A DNA stretch of 35,080 nt from positions 1-35,080 of the forward strand of contig CAIYOB010001675.1 of NCBI GenBank assembly GCA_903927685.1, written 5' to 3'. A program made the translations under genes and the position numbers. The notes beneath the pieces are model-generated. The model had not been told where the DNA came from, did no database searches, and was given only the letters and a program-made list of their open reading frames with translations. The DNA comes from an uncultured Planctomycetaceae bacterium (GTDB taxonomy: Bacteria > Planctomycetota > Planctomycetia > Pirellulales > Pirellulaceae). Shown piece by piece: positions 15,226 to 22,541 of the stretch. Numbering within the stretch: the stretch's first letter is position 1; each line of letters opens with the position of its first letter.

Positions 15226-17841
15226 CTACCGCTCCGGCTTCAGCTCGCGCTGCCACTGCTGGATCAGCTGCAGGGCTTGCATCGGGGCCAGGCGGTCGAC
15301 CTCGAGGTCGCGGATCGTGTTCAGCAGCGGATGCTCCGGGGGGCCGAACAAGGTCAATTGGATGTCGCCACCGCGGCGGCGTTTTCTCTTGCTCGCAATC
15401 TTGGGCCGGCCGTCGTCGTCCATGTGCTCGGCCTCCAACTGGGCCAGGATCTGCTTGGCCCGCTCGTTGACTTCGGACGGGATGCCGGCCAGTCGGGCCA
15501 CGTGGATGCCGTAGCTCTTGTCCGCCGCGCCCTCGACGATCTTGTGCAGGAAGGCGATGTTGTCTTCCCACTCCTTGACGGCCACGTTCAAGTTCTTCAC
15601 GCCGCCCAGGGAACTGGTCAAGTCCGTCAGCTCGTGATAGTGCGTGGCGAACAGCGTCCGGCAGCCGATCCGGTCGTGCACGTGCTCGACGATCGCCCAG
15701 GCCAACGACACGCCGTCGTAGGTGCTGGTGCCGCGGCCGATTTCGTCCAGGATGACCAGGCTGCGCGGCGTGGCGTTGTTCAGGATCCGCGCGGTCTCGG
15801 TCATCTCGACCATGAACGTGCTCTGCCCGCGTGTCAGTTCGTCGCTGGCCCCGACCCGGGCAAAGATCCGGTCGGCGATGCCGATGGTGGCTTTCTTGGC
15901 CGGTACGAACGAACCCATCTGGGCCATCAGCGTCAGCAGGGCGACCTGGCGGATGTACGTGCTCTTGCCCGCCATGTTCGGGCCGGTGATCAACAGGATC
16001 ATGCCGGCGTCCGCACGGGCCTGGGTGTCGTTGGGCACGAACGTCCCGCCGGGTTCGAGGATGTCCAGCACGGGATGCCGCCCGTCGACGATGTCCAGGA
16101 TCGGCTCGGCGACCACCGCCGGCCGGCAGTAGCCGCGTTGGCGAGCCAGTTCGGCCAGTGAGGTCAGGGCGTCCAGGCGAGCCAGCACGGTCGCGGTGGC
16201 CTGCAAACGGCGGGCAGCCGCGGCGACGGCGTCCCGCAATTGGACGAACAGTTCGTACTCCAGTTCTTTCGCCCGCTCGTCGGCGGTCAGCACCTGCTCT
16301 TCGTATTCCTTCAACTCAGGCGTGATGTACCGCTCGGCGTTCTTCAACGTCTGCTTGCGAATGAAGTTCTCCGGCACCTTGTCCGCCTGGGCGTTGGTGA
16401 CTTCGATATAGTAGCCGAAGACTTTGTTGTAGCCGACCTTCAAGTTCGGGATGCCCGACTGCTCGACGGCCCGGGCCTGGTACTGGGCGATCCACTGCTT
16501 GCCGCCGGCCGCCAGGTCGCGGAGCCGGTCCAGTTCCTGGTCAAAGCCGCTGCGAATAAAGCCGCCGTCGCGGGCCGACAGCGGACAGTCGGCGATCAGG
16601 GCCGCTTCCAGCTTGCCGCGCAGCTCGGGGCACAAATCCAGTTCGGCTTCCAGGCGGCTCAGCAGCGGACTGCGGCGGGCGGTGATCTTGGCTTTCAGCT
16701 TGGGCAGGCCGCCCAGCGTGCGGCCGATGAAGCTCAAGTCCCGCGGGCTGGCTCGGCCCGTGGTCACGCGAGCCAGCAGGCGCTCCAAATCGTACACGCC
16801 GCGCAGCTGGTCGTGCAATTGGCCGCGCAACGTGTCCTCCTGCATCAGCTCTTCGACCGCGTCCAGCCGCGCCGTGATCGCCTCGGGATCGGTCAGCGGG
16901 CTGGCCAGCCAATCCCCCAGCTGTCGCGAGCCCATGGGGGTGACCGTGCGATCCAGGACTGCCACCAGTGAACCGTCCCGCGCGCCGGTGCGGATGGTCC
17001 GCGTCAGCTCCAGGCTGCGGCGCGTCGCCTCGTCGATCTCTAGCGCGCTGCCTTGCCGGTAGGGGATCAGCCGGTCCATGTGGCCCAGCGACGACTTTTG
17101 CGTCTCGCACAGGTAGTCCAGCACCGCGCCGGCGGCGCGGATTCCCAGCCGATCGTCGTCGGTGAACCCGAAGCCTTCCAGGCTGGCCGTGCCGAAATGC
17201 TGGGTCAGCGCCGTCAGCGCGGAATCGTAACCGAACGCCCAGGCGGGACGCTTGGTCAGCACGCGCTGGGGCGCCACGCGCGCGACCTCGGCGGCCAAGT
17301 CCTCGGCGACCAGGCACTCGGACGGCGCGATCCGCGCCAGCTGGTCGCCCAACTGGCTGGCCAAGCTGACGGTGGCAAAGAACCGGCCCGTCGACAGGTC
17401 GGCCCAGGCCAAGCCGACCTGATCGCCGCCGCGTTTTTCTTGGGCGCCGGGAAAAGCCACGGCGGCCAGGTAATTGCACTCGCGCGGGTCCAACAGGGCG
17501 TCGTCGGTCAGCGTGCCCGCCGAGACCAAGCGTGTGACTTCGCGTTTGACCAGCCCCTGGGCCTTCTTCGGGTCCTCGACTTGCTCGCACACCGCAGCCC
17601 GAAAGCCGGCGGCGATCAACTTGCCCAGATAGCTGTCCAGTTGATGGTAAGGAAACCCGGCCATGGGGATCGGGTTTTCGCCCTTGTCGCGGCTGGTCAA
17701 CGTCAAGCCCAGCACGCGGGCGGCCGTCTTGGCGTCCTCATAGAACATTTCATAGAAATCTCCCATGCGGAACAGCAGCAGTGCGTCCCCGCAGACCTCT
17801 TTGGCGTCCTCGTACTGTTGCATCATGGGTGTCTTGGCCAT
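15226..17841 (-). CDS. mutS: DNA mismatch repair protein MutS
   Basis: MutS recognises base mismatches and small loops and recruits MutL. The 871-residue product, started at ATG 17841 to give MAKTPMMQQYEDAK as in the family, has the mismatch-binding F29-Y30-E31 in GDFYEMFYEDAK, the connector and lever/clamp regions, Walker A GPNMAGKSTYIRQ (620-632), Walker B LVILDEIGRGTSTYDG (695-710) and ATHYHELT (732-739). A C-terminal extension holds a basic KRKRRRGGD segment and the helix pair typical of MutS1 tetramerisation. Length is that of MutS1. It is transcribed divergently from the SYLF gene; mutL is not in the window. No inactivating change seen. Confidence 0.98.
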   Translation of the reverse strand: MAKTPMMQQYEDAKEVCGDALLLFRMGDFYEMFYEDAKTAARVLGLTLTSRDKGENPIPMAGFPYHQLDSYLGKLIAAGFRAAVCEQVEDPKKAQGLVKREVTRLVSAGTLTDDALLDPRECNYLAAVAFPGAQEKRGGDQVGLAWADLSTGRFFATVSLASQLGDQLARIAPSECLVAEDLAAEVARVAPQRVLTKRPAWAFGYDSALTALTQHFGTASLEGFGFTDDDRLGIRAAGAVLDYLCETQKSSLGHMDRLIPYRQGSALEIDEATRRSLELTRTIRTGARDGSLVAVLDRTVTPMGSRQLGDWLASPLTDPEAITARLDAVEELMQEDTLRGQLHDQLRGVYDLERLLARVTTGRASPRDLSFIGRTLGGLPKLKAKITARRSPLLSRLEAELDLCPELRGKLEAALIADCPLSARDGGFIRSGFDQELDRLRDLAAGGKQWIAQYQARAVEQSGIPNLKVGYNKVFGYYIEVTNAQADKVPENFIRKQTLKNAERYITPELKEYEEQVLTADERAKELEYELFVQLRDAVAAAARRLQATATVLARLDALTSLAELARQRGYCRPAVVAEPILDIVDGRHPVLDILEPGGTFVPNDTQARADAGMILLITGPNMAGKSTYIRQVALLTLMAQMGSFVPAKKATIGIADRIFARVGASDELTRGQSTFMVEMTETARILNNATPRSLVILDEIGRGTSTYDGVSLAWAIVEHVHDRIGCRTLFATHYHELTDLTSSLGGVKNLNVAVKEWEDNIAFLHKIVEGAADKSYGIHVARLAGIPSEVNERAKQILAQLEAEHMDDDGRPKIASKRKRRRGGDIQLTLFGPPEHPLLNTIRDLEVDRLAPMQALQLIQQWQRELKPER

Positions 17842-17911
17842 AGCTGGGCATGGTAGCACCCGGTTTTCGACAGGGCGAGAGGGGGGCGGGCCGAGTCCTG
17901 GGGAACTGGTG

Positions 17912-17941
17912 TTGTGTCGCTGCAAGCAGTGGCGATACAAT
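17912..17941 (+). promoter_or_regulatory. Candidate promoter of the SYLF gene
   Basis: TTGTGT (17912-17917), an 18-base spacer and TACAAT (17936-17941, 5 of 6 consensus) lie in the mutS/SYLF divergent gap, about 80 bases upstream of the SYLF start. Confidence 0.4.
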
Positions 17942-18022
17942 CCCCACCTCGGAATGAGAATCGCGTGCCTGCCGTTTCGTCCGGCCCCCTGGGGCCAGTT
18001 CCGCCGGGAAAGGAGTCCGTCC

Positions 18023-19165
18023 GTGCTGTACCTCCGCCGACCGTTGTGTCATGTCTTCGTCCTGCTAGCAGCCGTTGCTCCTGCGGTTTCGCTGCGGGCA
18101 CAGACCCAGGAAGATGTCACCGTCACCAGTGCGGCCCAGGTCTTGAACGAGATCATGGCGATCCCCAGCAAGCAGATTCCCCAGTCGATGCTGGCCAACG
18201 CGTACGGACTGGCGATCGTGCCCAACGTGGTCAAAGGCGGGTTCGTCGTCGGCGTGCGATATGGAAAGGGGCTGGTCGTGGTCCGCGACGGCACAGGGGC
18301 TTGGCGGCCGCCGATGTTCATCACGTTGACGGGCGGCAGCCTGGGCTGGCAAGCGGGCATTCAAGCCACGGACTTGATCCTGGTGTTCAAGACCGAGAAG
18401 AGCGTCCAGGGGTTGATGAGCGGCAAGTTCACGATCGGGGCGGACGCGTCGGCGGCAGCCGGTCCCGTCGGGCGGCAAGCTTCCGCGGCGACGGATGCTC
18501 AACTGAAATCGGAAATCCTCTCGTATTCACGCAGTCGCGGTCTGTTTGCGGGCGTCGCCTTGGATGGGACCGCGCTGCAGGTCGACACCGTGGCCAATCA
18601 GGTTTACTACGGCAACTCGGGCTACACCCCGGCCGGCACGGTCATGCCTCAGAACGCACAACTGCCGGCCTCGGCCGTCCAGTTGATGAATCTGGTGGCC
18701 CAGTACTCCGGCGGCGCCGCGCCGCCAGCGGTTGCGCAGGCTCCGGGTGCGGTTCCCGGCATGGCTGCTCCCGGGACACCGCTCGCGACTCCGGCCTCGG
18801 CCACCGCGCCCGTCGCTCCCGACTTGACCGCGGTCCGCGCGGATCTGGCGAAGCAGGCCCAACAGCTGCAAGCCATGCTGGATGACACATGGAAACGTTT
18901 TCTGGCCTTGCCGCCCGAAATCCTGTCGGGCGCGGGACAACCCTCGCCCGCCGCGCTGACGGACGCGATCAGCCGTTATGAGTCGGTGTTGCGGGATCCC
19001 CAGTACCAGGCGTTGACACAGCGGCCGGAATTCCGCAGCACCCTGGAACTGCTCCGCCGTTACCGCGAATTCAGCGCCATGCTTGCGAATCCGGTCCAGT
19101 TGCTGCCGCCGCCGCCGAGCGGCCCGCAGACCGGAACCGCGCCGGGGGCGCTGCCAAGGTATTAG
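18023..19165 (+). CDS. Exported SYLF (Ysc84-like) lipid-binding domain protein
   Basis: A 380-residue protein. The GTG at 18023 is taken as start because AAGGAG (18010-18015) is seven bases upstream and a signal peptide then begins at once (LCHVFVLLAAVAPAVSLRAQ). Residues 35-215 form the SYLF domain: IPQSMLANAYGLAIVPNVVKGGFVVGV, GGSLGWQAGIQATDLILVFKT and SRGLFAGVALDGTALQVD. SYLF proteins bind phosphoinositides or other lipids in eukaryotes; bacterial members are envelope proteins of unclear role. A Pro/Ala linker (about 250-275) leads to a helical tail with heptad-like LAKQAQQLQAMLDDTW. The OmpA-family gene follows at 122 bases, so the two could act together in the periplasm. Confidence 0.88.
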   Translation: MLYLRRPLCHVFVLLAAVAPAVSLRAQTQEDVTVTSAAQVLNEIMAIPSKQIPQSMLANAYGLAIVPNVVKGGFVVGVRYGKGLVVVRDGTGAWRPPMFITLTGGSLGWQAGIQATDLILVFKTEKSVQGLMSGKFTIGADASAAAGPVGRQASAATDAQLKSEILSYSRSRGLFAGVALDGTALQVDTVANQVYYGNSGYTPAGTVMPQNAQLPASAVQLMNLVAQYSGGAAPPAVAQAPGAVPGMAAPGTPLATPASATAPVAPDLTAVRADLAKQAQQLQAMLDDTWKRFLALPPEILSGAGQPSPAALTDAISRYESVLRDPQYQALTQRPEFRSTLELLRRYREFSAMLANPVQLLPPPPSGPQTGTAPGALPRY

Positions 19166-19287
19166 GCGGGCGGGGTGGAGTGGCATTCTGTGCACCGGCA
19201 TTCTGCTCTTGCTGTTGCCTGCTGTGCTTGCTACCATCCCGCCCCGAGTTGTTTTGGGTCGATGTTCGCGTGCAGGAGACGGTCGCC

Positions 19288-20127
19288 ATGCGCAGGCTGC
19301 TGAAACGCGTGGCCGTGTGGGTCATTGGGCTGCTCGTGCTCACCGGCTTCCACCCCAGCCCCTATCTGCCCTTGCCGGCACCGGCTTTCGGCTGGCCGCA
19401 GGCGCCGGCCGCCCAGACACCCAATCCGGCTGCGGCGGAGATCTTTGATCTGAATCGGCGGGCGACTGCCCTGGACGCGAACAACCGGGATCTGCACGCC
19501 CAATTGGCTCAGTCGCGACAGCAGGTTCAGCTGTTGCAGCAGCAGATGTCACTGCTCCAGAAGCAACTCAGCGAGACCGCCCAGCGTTTGCAGCAGACCC
19601 AAGCGGCGAAAGACGAAAGCGAGCGGAAGTACCAGGAACTGCAGGCAGCCACCACGCGACGGGGGGGGGCGGTGATTACCGCCAACACCAGCACCAAGCC
19701 GTCGCTGCGTCTGATCGAAATCCCCGGCCTGCAAGCTCGGCTGGACGGCGATACGATCCGCATTACGGTCCCTGCGGACCAGCTGTTTGCCGCAGGAACG
19801 GCCCAATTGGTCGGGACTGCCTTTCCCGTCGTGGACGGCTTGGCGGCCGAATTGACGCGGAATTACCCGCGGCAGCGGATCGCGATCGAAGGACATACGG
19901 ATAACGGGCCGGTGCCCGGCGGCGTCAGCAGCCACCAGTTGGCTGCGGCCCAGGCGATCGCTGTCTTCGACGCCCTGACTCGCCGTAATCGCTTGCCGGC
20001 TCAGAACTTCTACGTCGTCGCCCAAGGTTCCAATCGGCCGCTGGCTGCCAACGCCACGCAAGCGGGCCAAGCGGGCAACCGCCGGATCGAACTGGTTGTC
20101 TTTCCGGATACCGTCGACACGCCTTGA
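19288..20127 (+). CDS. OmpA-family peptidoglycan-binding protein with coiled coil
   Basis: A 279-residue protein. MRRLLKRVAVWVIGLLVLTGF is an N-terminal anchor or signal peptide; residues about 55-120 form a Gln-rich coiled coil (LAQSRQQVQLLQQQMSLLQKQLSE); residues 165-275 are an OmpA C-terminal domain with IAIEGHTDNGP, SSHQLAAAQAIAVFDAL and GNRRIELVVF. The domain clamps diaminopimelate in peptidoglycan. The architecture (membrane anchor, spacer, wall-binding domain) suits an envelope tether. ATG 19288 was chosen over an earlier in-frame start at 19180 because it opens the charged-hydrophobic anchor and has GGAG about ten bases upstream. It follows the SYLF gene on the same strand. The type VI TssL here lacks a wall-binding domain, but a link to this protein is only speculative. 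Confidence 0.9.
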   Translation: MRRLLKRVAVWVIGLLVLTGFHPSPYLPLPAPAFGWPQAPAAQTPNPAAAEIFDLNRRATALDANNRDLHAQLAQSRQQVQLLQQQMSLLQKQLSETAQRLQQTQAAKDESERKYQELQAATTRRGGAVITANTSTKPSLRLIEIPGLQARLDGDTIRITVPADQLFAAGTAQLVGTAFPVVDGLAAELTRNYPRQRIAIEGHTDNGPVPGGVSSHQLAAAQAIAVFDALTRRNRLPAQNFYVVAQGSNRPLAANATQAGQAGNRRIELVVFPDTVDTP

Positions 20128-20433
20128 CCTGACGGTGCCTCGGGACGAGAGCGGGATTTCCCCTGCCGAAGGTCTCGTCTGTGCCGACTGAAACGGACAG
20201 AAAGGGCGTTGGCGATCTGCTTATCTTCGGGCTGCTGCGCTGCCGAAGAAGAAGTCTTGGAGCGCCCTGCATCCACCCGCTCCACAACCCTCTGATCGCC
20301 CCACTATTGACCCTACCTGGAAGAACCGGTTCGCACCGCCGAGTTTCGGCAATGAGCACAGGTCGCCTGTTCGGAGCGTGTCCCCGGCCGGCCAGTCCGT
20401 CCGCCGTCCCGACCCCGCTAGCAGTTTGACAAG
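20128..20433. other. Intergenic region upstream of the sigma factor
   Basis: 306 bases without a supportable gene. It contains the perfect palindrome GAACCGGTTC (20323-20332) and TTGACC (20307-20312), but no matching -10 box. A TTGACA at 20426-20431 touches the annotated sigma-factor start, which leaves both promoter and start uncertain. No RNA gene is evident. Confidence 0.5.
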
Positions 20434-21087
20434 ATGCTCGCCGGACGTGAAGATTGTAGCACGAGGGTGTTGCCTCTCTCCCTTTCGGACCAGCAGGATC
20501 GGGATTCGGACTTGACAGACGAAGTGCAACTGATCGACCAATCGCTGCAAGGGGACTCCCTGGCGTTCGGGGAACTCGTGCGCCGCTACCAGGACCGGCT
20601 GTACAGCGCGGTCGTGCACATCGTGCGTTGCCGTGCCGAGGCGGAGGACGTGGTCCAGGAAGCCTTTGTCCAGGCATACGTCAAGCTGGAGACGTTCAAG
20701 CACAATAGCCGCTTCTACACGTGGCTGTATCGGATCGCGGTCAATGTTTCGATCAGCCATCGTCGCCGCCGCAAGGTCGAGGTCTCCGTCGAGCAGAACC
20801 GGGATGCCACGGGCGACGAACCGTTGGACACCTTCACATCTCCCAGCGAACCGCTCGAACAAGCGGAACGCAAGCAGCAGTTGGACCAGGCCCTGACCCT
20901 GTTGACCGAGGAGCACCGTTCGATCATCGTGCTGCGGCACATGGAAGAATTCAGTTACGAAGAGATTGCGGAGATCTTGGGCATCTCCGTCGGGACCGTG
21001 CGCAGCCGCCTGCATCGCGCCCGGGCCCAACTGCTGGTGCACCTGAGAAAGGTCATGCCCGACGAGGCGGCGGAACTCGAGGCGTGA
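20434..21087 (+). CDS. ECF-type RNA polymerase sigma factor
   Basis: Up to 217 residues. Region 2 reads LIDQSLQGDSLAFGELVRRYQDRLYSAVVHIVR through DVVQEAFVQAYVKLETFKHNSRFYTWLYRIAVNVSISHRRR, and region 4 LTEEHRSIIVLRHMEEFSYEEIAEILGISVGTVRSRLHRARAQL holds the -35-binding helix-turn-helix. Such factors direct RNA polymerase to stress or envelope regulons. The N-terminal 40 residues are not conserved in type and the start is uncertain; GTG 20467, TTG 20470 and TTG 20513 are in-frame options. No zinc-finger anti-sigma gene follows: the next gene is on the other strand. Regulation is therefore probably by an unlinked partner or by transcription. Confidence 0.93.
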   Translation: MLAGREDCSTRVLPLSLSDQQDRDSDLTDEVQLIDQSLQGDSLAFGELVRRYQDRLYSAVVHIVRCRAEAEDVVQEAFVQAYVKLETFKHNSRFYTWLYRIAVNVSISHRRRRKVEVSVEQNRDATGDEPLDTFTSPSEPLEQAERKQQLDQALTLLTEEHRSIIVLRHMEEFSYEEIAEILGISVGTVRSRLHRARAQLLVHLRKVMPDEAAELEA

Positions 21088-21134
21088 GTCCTCGCCGCGA
21101 GCGGGCGCACGTAAGTGCCAATTCGAAGCCGTCG

Positions 21135-21818
21135 TCAGGGCTTGAGTCTCTTGATCGCGATCTTGCGGAACATCACGGGATCGCTGTGGCCGGCGAAGCC
21201 GAAGTGGCCCTCGGTGCGGTCCTTGCCCGGATGCGGGCTGTTGCCCATGAACTCCTTGACGTCGGCCAAATCGCAATCCAAGATCACCGTGCCGTTCAGT
21301 TCGACTTTGATTTTCGAGCCGATGACCGTGACTTCCTGGTAGTTCCATTCGCCGGGCGGGCGCTGGAAACCGCGGCGCGCGGCCACCATGCCGTAGGCCG
21401 AGCCGTGGGCCTGGCGGGCATCGATCGTCGTATTGCGGGCCTTCTCGTAGTTGTCGTCCAGGACCTGCAATTCGCACATCCCGCCGTACGCGGTGTTCCC
21501 TTGCCCGGGATAGCGAATGGCCAATCCGTTGTTGCCGCCCGGCGGCAGATTGAACTCGAATCGCACGCTGAAGTCCGAGTAGACGTCCCGGGTGTAAATC
21601 GTCCCTCCTTGGCCGGGCTTGCACACCAGGGCGCCGTCTCGAACCTCGTAATTGTCAACCGGCCCGGCCCAGCCCTCGAAATCCCGGCCGTTGAAGACGG
21701 CTTGGAAGCCCTCCGGGTCCTGGCCGCGCAGCACCTCGATCGGCGTATCGGCGGCGTGCGACAAAGGCAGGCCCGCTGCCAGCAGAAACCAAGCCAGGGA
21801 TGCAGGGGTGCGTCTCAT
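21135..21818 (-). CDS. Exported DUF1080 (3-keto-disaccharide hydrolase-like) protein
   Basis: A 227-residue protein with a signal peptide (MRRTPASLAWFLLAAGLPLSHA) and one DUF1080 domain. It has the family pattern FQAVFNGRDFEGWAGP, NYEVRDGALVCKPGQGGTIYT, FSVRFEFNLPPGGNNGLAIRYP and NYQEVTVIGSKIKVELNGTVI. The fold is a concanavalin-like beta sandwich; a few members cleave 3-keto-glycosides, most are uncharacterised and the family is greatly expanded in planctomycetes. Ligand probably a saccharide. AGGAG lies seven bases ahead of the ATG. It stands alone between the sigma factor and the divergent CbiX gene. Confidence 0.92.
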   Translation of the reverse strand: MRRTPASLAWFLLAAGLPLSHAADTPIEVLRGQDPEGFQAVFNGRDFEGWAGPVDNYEVRDGALVCKPGQGGTIYTRDVYSDFSVRFEFNLPPGGNNGLAIRYPGQGNTAYGGMCELQVLDDNYEKARNTTIDARQAHGSAYGMVAARRGFQRPPGEWNYQEVTVIGSKIKVELNGTVILDCDLADVKEFMGNSPHPGKDRTEGHFGFAGHSDPVMFRKIAIKRLKP

Positions 21819-22038
21819 TGAAGACTCCTGGAAAGAATGCGGTCATGGATCTCCCTCGGCCACCCACCGCGGGCGGACGCGTTGGCCATGTCCGTGATAG
21901 TCATACCTCCGCCAGCCATCGCCGTCCAGATGCAGAGGCCGGCGCCGGCGGATAGAATGCACTGTCGTCTGCGGCTGGCGGTCAGACGCGACGGCGATTT
22001 CCTCCTCGATCCTGCGGGCGTCGTCCAGACGAATTCCA

Positions 22039-22512
22039 ATGGCCCTCCCAACCGACCACCCGTCCCGCGAGCAGATCGGCGTGATTGTCGTCGATCACGG
22101 CTCGCGGCGGCCGGAGAGCAACGCCATGCTGTTGGAAGTCGCGGCCCTGTTCCAGCAGCACAGCGGTTACGCAATCGTCGAGCCAGCGCACATGGAGTTG
22201 GCCGAACCGTCGCTGGCCGCGGCCTTTGACCGCTGCGTCGCGCGCGGGGCGAGGCTGGTCGTGATCCACCCGTACTTCCTGCTACCCGGCCGGCACTGGA
22301 AACGCGACATCCCCGCCTTGGCTGCCGAAGCCGCCCGGAAGCACCCAGGGGTCTCTTTTCTGGTCACCGCCCCGCTGGGCCTGCATCCACTGCTGGTCGA
22401 AATCATGTCGCAACGGATCGAGCACTGCCTGTCCCGCCTCCGCGGCGACGCCGGCCCGTGTGACGTCTGCAGCGAACGCGAATCCTGCCGCGGCGACACC
22501 TGGCATCGTTGA
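22039..22512 (+). CDS. CbiX/SirB-type sirohydrochlorin chelatase
   Basis: A 157-residue single-domain chelatase that should insert Fe or Co into sirohydrochlorin on the way to siroheme or cobalamin. The N-terminal IGVIVVDHGSRRPESNAML carries the metal-binding H20, and HPYFLLPGRHWKRDIP the second, H86. C-terminal to the domain is an added cysteine cluster, C141-x2-C144-x5-C150 (with C130 nearby), which may hold a metal or Fe-S cluster. The length fits the short CbiXS-like form that works as a dimer. Neighbours are not tetrapyrrole genes, so the metal and pathway cannot be fixed. A TAGAAT box lies upstream at 21953 without a good -35. Confidence 0.9.
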   Translation: MALPTDHPSREQIGVIVVDHGSRRPESNAMLLEVAALFQQHSGYAIVEPAHMELAEPSLAAAFDRCVARGARLVVIHPYFLLPGRHWKRDIPALAAEAARKHPGVSFLVTAPLGLHPLLVEIMSQRIEHCLSRLRGDAGPCDVCSERESCRGDTWHR

Positions 22513-22541
22513 CGACATCGAGTCCTCGTTCCCGCACGGGC

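Noticed and set aside
12713..15571. A very long minus-strand open frame opposite the DUF4954 gene
   Set aside because: It is antisense to a clearly conserved protein and its translation is Arg/Pro/Gly/Gln-rich without family motifs; it arises from GC-biased codon positions.
20221..21624. Minus-strand frame of about 470 codons opposite the sigma factor
   Set aside because: It overlaps both the sigma factor and the DUF1080 gene in other frames and has no recognisable domain.
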